Shown here in pieces: positions 1-9,364 of a DNA stretch of 39,671 nucleotides. Under the pieces are notes generated by a model. That model was not told the DNA's origin. It saw only the letters and a program-made list of their open reading frames with translations, and ran no database searches. The stretch's first letter is position 1. Each line of letters starts with the position of its first letter. The translations under genes were made by a program, and so were the position numbers. The DNA comes from Bacillota bacterium (GTDB lineage Bacteria > Bacillota > Limnochordia > DTU087): the NCBI GenBank assembly GCA_012727675.1, contig JAAYGR010000052.1, positions 1-39,671 of the forward strand, in the 5' to 3' direction.

Positions 1-126
1 CAGCAGCCCCCGACTGGGCGTCAGCGGCCACCACCAGAGACTTCATCGATGTGCCAGTGACGGATTTTTAGGCCCGTCTTCGAAAACGGGTGTATCGACT
101 AGGATACTGCGCCACCTATCTCATTT
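1..126 (-). ncRNA. Candidate 5' part of OLE (ornate large extremophilic) RNA, truncated by window edge
   Basis: Non-coding stretch directly downstream of ispA in an xseA-xseB-ispA operon, with its own TTGAGC-N17-TATAAT promoter; hairpins GTATC/GATAC (92-107) and CCCGT/ACGGG (73-90). OLE genes sit in this syntenic position. Sequence match to the family not verified. Confidence 0.55.
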
Positions 127-132
127 GTAATA

Positions 133-161
133 ATTATAGCACAATCTCCAAGCCTGCTCAA
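133..161 (-). promoter_or_regulatory. Sigma-A-type promoter (TTGAGC-N17-TATAAT) driving the leader/ncRNA at the left edge
   Basis: Minus strand -35 TTGAGC (161-156), 17-nt spacer, -10 TATAAT (138-133). Confidence 0.65.
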
Positions 162-220
162 GAAAGCCCCAGAGCCCCGTTGGGCTGCTGATGGAGGTCA
201 ACGGGCAGGTGGTAGTCCCG

Positions 221-1153
221 CTAGTAGTCCCGCTGGACTATATATTCTGCTAGACTACCCAGGATTTCACTGCCTGCAAGACCGGCCACGGCCTCCTTGG
301 CTTCCTCCATAGCTCTAGCGGCTAAAGTCCGGGCCCCTTCCACTCCGTATAGGGAGACATATGTGACTTTTCCCTGTTCCGCATCGCTGCCGACTCTCTT
401 ACCAAGTTTGGCCTCGTCTCCCACCACATCCAGGATATCATCGGTGATCTGGAAGCAGAGGCCGAAGCAGTCGGCATAGCGGGTTACCGCTTCAAGCTCT
501 TCCTCGCTAGCTCCACCCAGCAGTGCTCCACACCGAACCACCGCCCGAAACAAGGCACCGGTCTTGTGGGTATGGATATACCTTAAAGTCTCCTCAGGTA
601 TCTCCTTGCCTTCTGATTCTAAATCCACCGCTTGTCCACCGATTAGGCCCCGGCTGCCCCCAGCTTGGGCCATCTCCCTGATAATGTTTACCACCACTTC
701 CACCGGAACACCTAGATCCGCCAGCCGACCCAGCAAGGCAAAGCTTTCCGTCAATAGGGCATCACCGGCCAGTACTGCCACTGCTTCACCGAAAACCTTG
801 TGGTTAGAGGGTTTTCCCCGGCGAAAATCATCATCATCCATACAGGGCAGATCATCATGAATCAGCGAATATGCGTGGAGCATCTCCACTGCAGCCGCTA
901 GCCGGTAAGCTGCAGGCAGCACCTGGTGAAGGCGGTCCTTAGCTGCTATCTTTGCCGATGCCACTGCCAAAAGCCCCCGCAGCCGCTTTCCGCCCCCTAG
1001 GGTGCTGTACCTCATTGCCTGATGCAGCTTTTCGGGATAGGCTGTATCAGGCGGCAGGCAATCTTCCAACTCCCTTTCAATGGCCGGCAGATGCTCTGCC
1101 ATAAACTTCGCTAGTGTCATAGGCTTAGACTCCTTCATCATCAGCTTCCACAT
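221..1153 (-). CDS. ispA: Farnesyl/geranylgeranyl diphosphate synthase (polyprenyl synthetase)
   Basis: GGGKRLRG, LIHDDLPCMDDDDFRRGKP (first Asp-rich motif), FQITDDILD (second Asp-rich motif); next to xseB. Confidence 0.95.
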   Translation of the reverse strand: MWKLMMKESKPMTLAKFMAEHLPAIERELEDCLPPDTAYPEKLHQAMRYSTLGGGKRLRGLLAVASAKIAAKDRLHQVLPAAYRLAAAVEMLHAYSLIHDDLPCMDDDDFRRGKPSNHKVFGEAVAVLAGDALLTESFALLGRLADLGVPVEVVVNIIREMAQAGGSRGLIGGQAVDLESEGKEIPEETLRYIHTHKTGALFRAVVRCGALLGGASEEELEAVTRYADCFGLCFQITDDILDVVGDEAKLGKRVGSDAEQGKVTYVSLYGVEGARTLAARAMEEAKEAVAGLAGSEILGSLAEYIVQRDY

Positions 1154-1382
1154 TTAACGGGAGGGTGCAGGGCTCACCCTCTTCGTTGATTACCAGCTTA
1201 GCAATGCGAGCTTCAGCTGCGTCTAATTGCTTGGAGCACCGGCGAACCAGCTGAACTCCTTCTTCGAAGAGAGTAAGCGAATCCTCTAGTGAGACATCTC
1301 CCTGCTCCAGTTCTCTAATAATCTGCTCCAATCGGCCAAAATTTTCCTCAAAGGTCTTCTTTTCATCCACCTTAATCGACAC
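1125..1382 (-). CDS. xseB: Exodeoxyribonuclease VII small subunit
   Basis: FEENFGRLEQIIRELEQGDVSLEDSLTLFEEGVQLVRRC is typical XseB; overlaps xseA. Confidence 0.95.
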   Translation of the reverse strand: MSIKVDEKKTFEENFGRLEQIIRELEQGDVSLEDSLTLFEEGVQLVRRCSKQLDAAEARIAKLVINEEGEPCTLPLNVEADDEGV

Positions 1383-2679
1383 CTACTTCCCCAACTCCAG
1401 GTTCTCTCTCCCGCTGCTCGGCACTTCCTGGATGAACCTCTTCCACCTTTGTTATCAGGCTGCCATCCTGCAGCAAGACCTCCACTTCTTGACCTATCTC
1501 CCCTTGGGTCGCTGAGACTATTGGTCTACCGGTCTTCCCATCCCGGGCAATGGCGTATCCTCTACCCAGCACCGAAAGTGGGCTCAGGCTGTCAAGGCGT
1601 TGTGCCGCCAGCTGCAGCTCCCGCCTTTCCCTAGTAATCTTGCGCTCAACAGCCTGCTGCATCCTCAGGACGAGCTCATCCAGGCGCTGGCGCCTTTGTC
1701 TAACTGTATCGACGGGGTTGTAGCCCTTCAGTATCCGTTCCAAATGGCCCAACTGCTCCCGCTTTCGGGATGTATACTGCAGCCAGGTCTGCCGCAGCCG
1801 CACCTCTAGATCACGTAAACCGGCAAGGAGTTCGGCAGCCACCGGCACTGCCAGCTCCGCAGCCCCGGAGGGAGTCGGAGCCCTAAGATCTGCTGCGAAA
1901 TCGCAGATGGTAAAATCGGTTTCATGGCCCACCGCTGAAATAACAGGAACTGGACTAGCAGCCACCGTCCTGGCCACAATCTCTTCATTGAAGGGCCAAA
2001 GGTCTTCTATGGACCCGCCGCCCCGTCCAACAATGATTACATCAACATCGCCCCAACGGGCCAGTGCCTCTAGGCCGGCAGCGATGCTGGCTGCCGCCCC
2101 TTTACCCTGCACCAAGGCAGGGGCAACTAGTATTTCTACACTGGGCATGCGCCGATGTAAGATGCTGATGATATCCCTGATGGCAGCTCCAGTGGGAGAT
2201 GTCACGACCCCTATTCTCCTGGGCAGGAAAGGGATGGGTCTTTTTCTTGCCTCATCAAACAGCCCTTCGGCTTTGAGCTTCTCCTTAAGCTGCTCAAAGG
2301 CAAGATGCAGGTCTCCTACACCCCGGGGTTCCATGAACTGCACATAAAGCTGATACACTCCACCGGCCTCGTAGATACCAATGGAGCCTGTAGCATATAC
2401 CTCCAGGCCGTCCTGGGGACTAAACCGCAGGCGGCTGGTGAAGCTCCGGAACATGACGCACTTGATGCTGCTTGAGGCATCCTTGAGCACAAAATACATA
2501 TGACCCGAGCTGTGGTGCTTAAAGTTGGATATCTCACCACACACGGTGACATATTGAAATAACGGCTCATCTTCTAGATACCGTTTCAGCAAACGGGTAA
2601 TGTCCGTAACAGAATATACCGGAGGACCTGATGTCACCGGCTCCATTTTTCCAAATGACATTTGCGACATTGACTTCAC
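1372..2679 (-). CDS. xseA: Exodeoxyribonuclease VII large subunit
   Basis: GEISNFKHHSSGHMYFVLKD, GRGGGSIEDLWPFNEE, SAVGHETDFTICDFAADLRAPTPSGAAE. Confidence 0.97.
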   Translation of the reverse strand: MKSMSQMSFGKMEPVTSGPPVYSVTDITRLLKRYLEDEPLFQYVTVCGEISNFKHHSSGHMYFVLKDASSSIKCVMFRSFTSRLRFSPQDGLEVYATGSIGIYEAGGVYQLYVQFMEPRGVGDLHLAFEQLKEKLKAEGLFDEARKRPIPFLPRRIGVVTSPTGAAIRDIISILHRRMPSVEILVAPALVQGKGAAASIAAGLEALARWGDVDVIIVGRGGGSIEDLWPFNEEIVARTVAASPVPVISAVGHETDFTICDFAADLRAPTPSGAAELAVPVAAELLAGLRDLEVRLRQTWLQYTSRKREQLGHLERILKGYNPVDTVRQRRQRLDELVLRMQQAVERKITRERRELQLAAQRLDSLSPLSVLGRGYAIARDGKTGRPIVSATQGEIGQEVEVLLQDGSLITKVEEVHPGSAEQREREPGVGEVGVD

Positions 2680-2732
2680 CAGCTAATCCCTTCTCCGTAA
2701 AAAGACTATTCCCTGCCCATATCTGTCAATGG

Positions 2733-2768
2733 AAAAAGGGTCGGCCCATGATCCGCGATGCCGACCCC
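2733..2768 (-). terminator. Intrinsic terminator between the 52-aa membrane protein gene and xseA
   Basis: Minus strand GGGTCGGC-loop-GCCGACCC followed by TTTTTCC. Confidence 0.7.
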
Positions 2769-2798
2769 AACCCAAAAAATTCCAGACGAGCACCCGCC

Positions 2799-2957
2799 TT
2801 AGTTGGCAGCCTCGCCGGTATCTTCCCCCCGCTTAGCCCAAAGTTCAGCAAGGTAACCGACGATCAGCCCGACGATGACCCAAAGCCAATATCCCGGAGC
2901 GACAAAATGTCCTACTAAGAGGCCGATTATGGCACCGATGAGCAGTTTCCACCACAT
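2799..2957 (-). CDS. Small (52 aa) membrane protein, below the ORF track cutoff
   Basis: Translation MWWKLLIGAIIGLLVGHFVAPGYWLWVIVGLIVGYLAELWAKRGEDTGEAAN; two hydrophobic segments; GGGGAGG SD about 10 nt upstream; terminator downstream. Confidence 0.7.
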   Translation of the reverse strand: MWWKLLIGAIIGLLVGHFVAPGYWLWVIVGLIVGYLAELWAKRGEDTGEAAN

Positions 2958-3045
2958 TATGCATAAACCTCCCCTACCGTTTGCCCCGACATCCCTGCAT
3001 TCAGTAGGAGTCTATGCACTGCTGTCTCAGTTAATAACTGAATCT

Positions 3046-4059
3046 TTATCCTTGCCCCAGCCTAGCTGCCTGCTGAAGGGTCCGCCATCGGCCGTAGGCA
3101 GCAACTCCAACTGCATTATCGCTGCTTAGGCGGCTGGGAGCAAAGTTGATGCTGATACCGGCCCTATCCAGCTCCTGGGAAAGATACTGCCGCAAGTACT
3201 GATTGGCTGCAACGCCCCCGACCATGAGCACTATACTCAATCCCGAAGCTTCCGCTGCAGCCTTGATCATCTTGGCAGCACTCTCCGCTATGCACATCTC
3301 AACTCCCTGGGCTACACCCGCCGGATGGGCACCGGCCTCCAGCAGCCGCTGCGCGGCAGTCTCAGAGCCGGAGAAATTCACATTGATTCCCTTGACGGAA
3401 ACAGCTAAAGGGACAGGCTCTATCCCCTGCTCCCGCCCTGTCTGGGCCAGTTTCTCCAATTGGGGACCGGCAGGGAAGGATAACCCAAGCTTGACACCGA
3501 TGCGGTCAATCAGCTGACCGGCGTGAATATCAAGGCTGCCGCCCAAGATTTCGATCCTAAAGCCTTCACCATCTTCTCCGCCGGACTCATCCAACCGTAC
3601 AGACACCACCTCAGTGGTGCCGCCGGAAAGATGGACTGCCAAGAAGTCTCGCTCCAACGGCATCCCACTTTTACCCATAGAAAACAACCCTGCCCAGATG
3701 TGCCCTGCTTGGTGACTGGTTAGGTATAAGGGTACATCCCAAGCCAAGGCTAGGGCTCGGGCCATTCCTTCTCCCGTTTTGAAGACCGGCATGTAGGAAC
3801 CGGCAGCAGACCTTGGCTTGCTGCTGACTGCCACCCCGGTGATATCCTCCCGGGGAAGCACTTCGCTTAGGAGCTGGGGAAGATTTCTTACATGCTGAAA
3901 AACCGCCTCAGCCTGGCGCAGGCCCCTCTTACCCTGGGGCACCTCCAACAGCAGACGGCGGTCAGCCAAAAGCTCTCTACCAGCAATGAGTGCCACTGAG
4001 GTTGTATAGCAGCTGGTATCAATACCAAGTATGACAGGATGTCTAGCTTCGCGCTGCAA
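3046..4059 (-). CDS. TsaD/Kae1-family (glycoprotease) paralog
   Basis: ILGIDTSCYTTSVALI, HQAGHIWAGL (HxxxH), LAVHLSGGTTEV, SSDNAVGVAAYG; divergent from canonical TsaD. Confidence 0.8.
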   Translation of the reverse strand: MQREARHPVILGIDTSCYTTSVALIAGRELLADRRLLLEVPQGKRGLRQAEAVFQHVRNLPQLLSEVLPREDITGVAVSSKPRSAAGSYMPVFKTGEGMARALALAWDVPLYLTSHQAGHIWAGLFSMGKSGMPLERDFLAVHLSGGTTEVVSVRLDESGGEDGEGFRIEILGGSLDIHAGQLIDRIGVKLGLSFPAGPQLEKLAQTGREQGIEPVPLAVSVKGINVNFSGSETAAQRLLEAGAHPAGVAQGVEMCIAESAAKMIKAAAEASGLSIVLMVGGVAANQYLRQYLSQELDRAGISINFAPSRLSSDNAVGVAAYGRWRTLQQAARLGQG

Positions 4060-4067
4060 CAGTTCTT

Positions 4068-4499
4068 CTACCCTTCGCTATCGTCTTCATCGTCGTTAAG
4101 ATTCCGCTCCCGTACAAAACGGCCGAGGATTCCGTTAACAAACCGGCCGGAATCATCATTGGCAAAGGTCTTGGCTATCTCTACAGCCTCGTTGATGGTC
4201 ACTCCCACTGGGACATCTTCTAGGTGCATCAGCTCAAAGATTGCCATCCTGAGTATGTTCCGTTCGACGTTACCCAAACGTCTTATGTCCCAGTCAAAGG
4301 AATGCTCAGCAATGAGCCCATCGATGAGCTCGAGATTAGCCAACACCCCGGTTACCAATTCACGGCAGAATCTCTCGCCGGCATCGTTCAAATCATTGAG
4401 GGTAACTACGTAGGCCACGGCATCTTCTGTTTCAGCTTTTCCAACATCGATCTGGAAAAGTGCTTGTAAAGCTGCCTCCCTTGCTTTTCTCCTTTGCAT
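4068..4499 (-). CDS. nusB: Transcription antitermination factor NusB
   Basis: RRKAREAALQALFQIDVG, NVERNILRMAIFELMHLEDVPVGVTINEAVEIAKTFANDDSGRFVNGILG. Confidence 0.97.
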   Translation of the reverse strand: MQRRKAREAALQALFQIDVGKAETEDAVAYVVTLNDLNDAGERFCRELVTGVLANLELIDGLIAEHSFDWDIRRLGNVERNILRMAIFELMHLEDVPVGVTINEAVEIAKTFANDDSGRFVNGILGRFVRERNLNDDEDDSEG

Positions 4500-4538
4500 A
4501 ATCTCACTCTCTATACAATCTGCATAGTCACTTTACTG

Positions 4539-4784
4539 TTACCGCCTTCTAGACGTAAAGAAGCCGGCAACCAAATTGCTCAAGCCGCCCCCTTGATCTG
4601 CACTGGCTCCCACCATGTAACCCACAACCAGACACAGGAGTAGAAAGACGGCCTTGAAAAACCCGTATTCCAGGGTCAGCCAGCCCAGCAGTATTCCAGC
4701 GGCCGTACCCAAGATCTTGCCTTTGTTAGCTATGAGCCATGCCAACAGGTCATCTTGGCGTCCATCCACAGTACCACACCCCAT
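4539..4784 (-). CDS. DUF2273-family small membrane protein
   Basis: Short two-TM protein directly downstream of amaP/asp23, as is usual for DUF2273. Confidence 0.8.
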   Translation of the reverse strand: MGCGTVDGRQDDLLAWLIANKGKILGTAAGILLGWLTLEYGFFKAVFLLLCLVVGYMVGASADQGGGLSNLVAGFFTSRRR

Positions 4785-4808
4785 CCGCTTCTTTCCATGG
4801 TAGCCTTA

Positions 4809-5342
4809 TCAGTCGACCTTTGCCTTCGGTTCGGGGCGTACATCTCTGACTTCCACCATGACCCGGTGTACAGGACAGCCGATAGTTTCGCTGAGATAAT
4901 CCCGTATTTGGCTCTGCACCTCTGCAGCCAAGGAGGGAATGCTGCGCTCGGGCACTACCTGCACCACCACCCGTATATCCAGTCCCTCTGGAACAACTTT
5001 AATCACCGGAGAAAGGTCCCGGATGCCGGGGATTTCCCGGGCCGCCCTCTGTACCAAATTGGCAACAGCCTTCAGGGAGATTTCAACCTGACCCAGCTCT
5101 GTCTCCTGGACAATAGCCTGCTCTTCACGGCCGTTCCTGGAAAACAATGCCAGGAGATACAAGCCGCCCAGCAACAAAGCTGCCCCCAGTACAACTCCCT
5201 CAACCTGTGCATCCTGTAGGGACAAGAGCCAGGTAAATAAGGGTCTTCCCTGCCAGCCCAGCACAAAGGCAAAAAGCCCGATACCGCTGGCAAGCAAAAG
5301 AAGAGAGACCAGGAGGATTACCAATCTTTCCAGCCACTTCAC
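4809..5342 (-). CDS. amaP: Alkaline shock response membrane anchor protein AmaP
   Basis: Two N-terminal TM segments followed by an Asp23-like domain (VNLVQRAAREIPGIRDLSPVIKV); between DUF2273 and asp23. Confidence 0.85.
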   Translation of the reverse strand: MKWLERLVILLVSLLLLASGIGLFAFVLGWQGRPLFTWLLSLQDAQVEGVVLGAALLLGGLYLLALFSRNGREEQAIVQETELGQVEISLKAVANLVQRAAREIPGIRDLSPVIKVVPEGLDIRVVVQVVPERSIPSLAAEVQSQIRDYLSETIGCPVHRVMVEVRDVRPEPKAKVD

Positions 5343-5375
5343 ATCATCTGCCCCCCAACTAAAGGCTCCATTCTC

Positions 5376-5768
5376 TCACCGCACCCGGGGCTGCTCCTCC
5401 ACCCGCTCCTCTGCTTGAGGGAAATTCACGCCCTGTACGTGGACATTTACCTCCACAACTTCCAGGCCTGTCATCCCTTCGATGGCCCGCTTGACGTTTT
5501 CCTGGATCTTCCAGGCAACATCAGGAATTCGGACTCCGTACTCCACCACCACAAACAGGTCGATGGCAGCCTGCTCCTCCCCCACTTCCACCTTTACACC
5601 CTTGGAGAGGTTGCGCCTTCCCAGCATTTCTGCGATACCGCCGGCTAGGCCGCCGCTCATCCCGGCAACGCCCTCTACTTCCGTAGCAGCTAACCCGGCA
5701 ATGACTCCCACCACTTCATTGGCAATCCGAAGTTCTCCCAGCTCAGTTCTCTCTTTGGTCTCCGGCAT
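5376..5768 (-). CDS. Asp23/Gls24 family envelope stress response protein
   Basis: ELGELRIANEVVGVIAGLAATEVEGVAGMSGG...KGVKVEVGEEQAAIDLFVVVEYGVRIPDVAWKIQENVKRAIEGMTGLEVVEVNVHVQGV. Confidence 0.95.
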   Translation of the reverse strand: MPETKERTELGELRIANEVVGVIAGLAATEVEGVAGMSGGLAGGIAEMLGRRNLSKGVKVEVGEEQAAIDLFVVVEYGVRIPDVAWKIQENVKRAIEGMTGLEVVEVNVHVQGVNFPQAEERVEEQPRVR

Positions 5769-5836
5769 AATTCGTGGTCACCTCACTACCTAAATTCCAT
5801 CACATGGAGCACTGTTCAACATCAGCGAGTTCATAT

Positions 5837-7186
5837 TTACTTCTTTGCCATGAACTCTTCCTCAATATATTTAGTGTGAAATCTGCCGCTTCTAAACCCT
5901 TCATCCTGCAGCAGCTCCAGGTGAAACGGTATGGAAGTGGCAATGCCCTCGATCACCATTTCCGACAACGCAGCTTTCATCCGTCCAATGGCTTCATCCA
6001 GATTGCGCCCCCACGCCACCACCTTGGCAACCATGGGATCGTAGAAGGGGGATACTTCCCAGCCCTGATATATACTGCTGTCAACCCTGATCCCCATACC
6101 TCCAGGGGCGTGGTAGGCACTAATTACGCCCGGTGAGGGCATGAATCCGGCTTCGGGATTTTCAGCGTTGATGCGGCATTCAATGGCATGGCCCCGAAGT
6201 GTAATATCTTCTTGACTGAAGGATAATTTCTCTCCTGCAGCAATGCGCAGCTGCTCCTTGACCAGGTCAATACCGGTAATCATCTCAGTCACAGGATGCT
6301 CTACTTGGATGCGGGTGTTCATTTCCATAAAATAGAAATTGCCATCCTGGTCGACTAAGAACTCTACAGTACCGGTGCTGATATAGTCAACAGCCTTAGC
6401 CCCCGCTATTGCAGCCTCCCCCATAGCCTGCCGCATCTTGGGTGTGATGGCGACACACGGTGCTTCTTCTAGGATCTTCTGCTGACGGCGCTGCAGTGAA
6501 CACTCCCGCTCACCTAGGTGGATCACATTACGGTGTTTGTCGGCAACGATCTGGATCTCCACATGGCGGGGTTTGTCAATAAATTTTTCAAGATACACTT
6601 CTGCATTGCCGAAGGCAGCATCAGCCTCTGCCCTGGCAAGATTCAAGGCCCGGAGCAAGTCATCCTGACCGTAGACTACCCGCATCCCTTTGCCGCCGCC
6701 GCCGGCAGATGCTTTGACAATCACCGGATACCCTATCTCCCTGGCGATTTCAAGGGCATCCTTATCAGACTCCACCGGCCCATCACTACCGGGGATCACC
6801 GGCACACCTGCTGCCTGCATGGCCTTTTTGGCTGCTGCCTTATCCCCCATGGACTCGATGGTAGAGGGCTTTGGCCCAATAAACTCTATCCCGTGATCAT
6901 GACAAATCTCGGCGAAACGTGCCCTTTCAGCAAGGTACCCATAACCCGGGTGAATGGCCTCTGCTCCCGTAAGCAGAGCAGCGCATATAATATTAGGTAT
7001 GTTAAGATAGCTCCTTGCGGAACTAGCAGGCCCTACACATACAGCCTCATCAGCAAGTTTTACATGCAGTGCTGCCGCATCTGCTTCTGAATAGATGGCG
7101 ACTGTACGAATGCCCAGCTCCTTGCAGGCCCGGATGATTCGTACAGCGATCTCACCACGATTGGCAACCAATATTTTTGAAAACAA
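5837..7186 (-). CDS. accC: Acetyl-CoA carboxylase biotin carboxylase subunit
   Basis: MFSKILVANRGEIAVRIIRACKELGI, KASAGGGGKGMRVV, MEMNTRIQVEHPVTEMITGIDLV. Confidence 0.97.
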   Translation of the reverse strand: MFSKILVANRGEIAVRIIRACKELGIRTVAIYSEADAAALHVKLADEAVCVGPASSARSYLNIPNIICAALLTGAEAIHPGYGYLAERARFAEICHDHGIEFIGPKPSTIESMGDKAAAKKAMQAAGVPVIPGSDGPVESDKDALEIAREIGYPVIVKASAGGGGKGMRVVYGQDDLLRALNLARAEADAAFGNAEVYLEKFIDKPRHVEIQIVADKHRNVIHLGERECSLQRRQQKILEEAPCVAITPKMRQAMGEAAIAGAKAVDYISTGTVEFLVDQDGNFYFMEMNTRIQVEHPVTEMITGIDLVKEQLRIAAGEKLSFSQEDITLRGHAIECRINAENPEAGFMPSPGVISAYHAPGGMGIRVDSSIYQGWEVSPFYDPMVAKVVAWGRNLDEAIGRMKAALSEMVIEGIATSIPFHLELLQDEGFRSGRFHTKYIEEEFMAKK

Positions 7187-7223
7187 AGCATAGTCCTCCC
7201 CCAGCGGCTCACGCCAGTGTCTC

Positions 7224-7676
7224 TTAGATTTGCTCGATTACGAACAGCGGCTGGCCGTATTCCACTGGTTGGGCATTCTCCGCCAAGATCTCAACTATCC
7301 GACCGCTCACTTCCGACTCGATTTCATTCATGAGCTTCATGGCCTCAATAATACACAGGGGCTGGCCGACTTCAACTATACTGCCTACCTCAACATATGG
7401 CTCGGCATCGGGTGCAGGGGCCCGATAAAAGGTGCCCACCATCGGTGCTTCGATGGTGACAAGGCCCTCTGCTGCCTTATGGGCTACTTCCTGTCCTCTG
7501 TTAGTGTCCCCATCGGTTAATTGGGCGGTTTCTGCTCCAGGTCCCAGAACAGCTGAACCTGAACCCGGGGCGGCTTTCTTTAGAACAAGTCGGGAACCGT
7601 TATCCTCCCAGATCAGCTCCACCAAGTCACTGTCTTGTACTGCTTGGATCAGCAACTGTACATCTTCTATTTTCAC
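7224..7676 (-). CDS. accB: Acetyl-CoA carboxylase biotin carboxyl carrier protein
   Basis: Biotinylation motif [18 protein letters not shown]; start chosen at GTG (VKIEDVQLL); ORF track extends to 7739. Confidence 0.93.
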   Translation of the reverse strand: MKIEDVQLLIQAVQDSDLVELIWEDNGSRLVLKKAAPGSGSAVLGPGAETAQLTDGDTNRGQEVAHKAAEGLVTIEAPMVGTFYRAPAPDAEPYVEVGSIVEVGQPLCIIEAMKLMNEIESEVSGRIVEILAENAQPVEYGQPLFVIEQI

Positions 7677-7866
7677 AGGCAACAACCATCCTTTTCCAAC
7701 CGGAACTAGCCCACCTTTACTCGTTAGCTTTCCCATCAACTACCAACTGATACCTACCCCTGTCGGCCGGTTAGAGAAAGCCATGGGAGACCATATGCCG
7801 TTCACATTTCACTTCTAGGTTTTTGTTTCCATTCCTGCTTCCGGCTGCAAAAAGCGGATTAGCCCT

Positions 7867-8673
7867 TTAGCTGCGCTGATCTATGATCCTGATCTTCTCC
7901 AGGGACATGCCGGTGATGCCGCTCACAGTATCTCCGATGCGGGCAGCTTCTTCTTCTGTCAGGACAGTATCAACTATCACTGTAACCCCACTCTCACCCA
8001 ATACCACAACAGCATCGGGCAGTCCCTGGGCCATCAGCAGCCCTTCCAACTCCATTTCCACCTCTGAACCAGCCATTATATTTAACAGCCGTTCCTGGGC
8101 AGCTATCCTCTGCTCTTCAGAGCTGGCTGAATCGGTAATAATCCCCTGCAGCGTTTCCAGCTGCCTAGACCGGCTCCGATCCCTTTCCCATCGGAATTCT
8201 GAGAAGCTGTCCCGCCTGCTCAAAGGCTGTACAGATACACTCAAGGTTCCTGTGGTGGGTACAGCCAAGGTGAAGTCTTCTCCGTAGATTGGATTGGCAG
8301 GCAGATACTCATCGACAAGTTCGCTGCCCACGATGGTAAACTGTCCATTCCCGCCAGGATCTGGTGCAGAATCAGCGCTCAAGTCAAGCCCCAGGCTTTC
8401 TACAGGTTCCGCCAGTTCCTCAGGGCCCAATTCCGGCTCCTGAATCCCACCCTCGGGACCTTCGTCCATCCTGTCAATATCCGGCGCCTTCTTCCCATTC
8501 TCCGCCGGTTCGCCTCCCTTACCCGGCATCCATTTGGGCCAAAGGACAATGCCGCCGCTGGGCAGATTGCTATCTAAGTCAAGGCTGTTCCATGCCAGCC
8601 ACAGCAGGCAAGCCGCTGCTAAAATGATCAGCAGTCCCCTGAGCAATGTCTTGCCTGAGATTACGTAGAACAC
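7867..8673 (-). CDS. spoIIIAH: Stage III sporulation protein AH
   Basis: Single N-terminal TM; C-terminal YscJ/FliF-like region (SGVTVIVDTVLTEEEAARIGDTVSGITGMSLEKIRIIDQ); last gene of spoIIIA operon. Confidence 0.9.
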   Translation of the reverse strand: MFYVISGKTLLRGLLIILAAACLLWLAWNSLDLDSNLPSGGIVLWPKWMPGKGGEPAENGKKAPDIDRMDEGPEGGIQEPELGPEELAEPVESLGLDLSADSAPDPGGNGQFTIVGSELVDEYLPANPIYGEDFTLAVPTTGTLSVSVQPLSRRDSFSEFRWERDRSRSRQLETLQGIITDSASSEEQRIAAQERLLNIMAGSEVEMELEGLLMAQGLPDAVVVLGESGVTVIVDTVLTEEEAARIGDTVSGITGMSLEKIRIIDQRS

Positions 8674-8689
8674 AGCATTACCCCCCCAA

Positions 8690-9364
8690 TCACTTTTTCC
8701 TAGGTACCACCGTTACCCGGTGGGACGGAATATCTATCGCGGTTTCCACCGCCCGGCTGATGAGCAGCCTGATGCCGGGGTCTTTAGCCCCATCGGCTAC
8801 CACCAAGACTCCGGCCACGACAGGCCGATGCTCAGCCAGGATTATGGGTGAGTCTCCTCTCTGCCCTTCCCTCAGGATCACCACCTTTTCGTTCCACCGC
8901 TGAGAGACAACCCGGCGCTTGCCACCCTGGGTATCTGTCTCTTCTGTCACCGTCTCATCTCCATTTACATCCTGGGCAAGCTCCAGGCGGCTGCCGGTAC
9001 TAAAGGTGACCATCACCTCGACACTGCCGACTCCCTCAATTCTGGACAAAATCGCTGCCAGTTTCCGCTCAATTTCTTCCTCATAGTTGGAGCTGGAGGC
9101 AGATCTGCCGCCTAAAGCCGGTTCGGCATCCCCATTGAGGCTATCGCTGCTGCTCAACGGAGAAGTCACAGGGGAGGCTCCCCTTTGGCTGGTGACCTGA
9201 AGCATCAGGGCTGCCGCCAAGATCAAGATTAAGAGGAAACCGGTGAACCTGCGCTGTTGGTCGGTGAGGGGAACCCCGCTCCTTTCCGTTTTTTCAGGCC
9301 ACCATTTGTCCCACAAATCCCGCAGCTGCATAGAGCATCTCCCCCTATCCTGCAATACTGACAA
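8690..9364 (-). CDS. spoIIIAG: Stage III sporulation protein AG
   Basis: EEEIERKLAAILSRIEGVGSVEVMVTFSTG, RPVVAGVLVVADGAKDPGIRLLISRAVETAIDIPSHRVTVVP. Confidence 0.92.
   Translation of the reverse strand: MSVLQDRGRCSMQLRDLWDKWWPEKTERSGVPLTDQQRRFTGFLLILILAAALMLQVTSQRGASPVTSPLSSSDSLNGDAEPALGGRSASSSNYEEEIERKLAAILSRIEGVGSVEVMVTFSTGSRLELAQDVNGDETVTEETDTQGGKRRVVSQRWNEKVVILREGQRGDSPIILAEHRPVVAGVLVVADGAKDPGIRLLISRAVETAIDIPSHRVTVVPRKK

Noticed and set aside
205-240. Tandem copies of TAGTCCCGC at the 3' end of ispA
   Set aside because: Only two to three short copies; too little to support a repeat element or CRISPR.
8735-8760. CGCGGTTTCCACC, similar to the reverse complement of a T-box core
   Set aside because: Lies inside spoIIIAG coding sequence (AVETAIDIP), no downstream synthetase leader context, spacing not exact.
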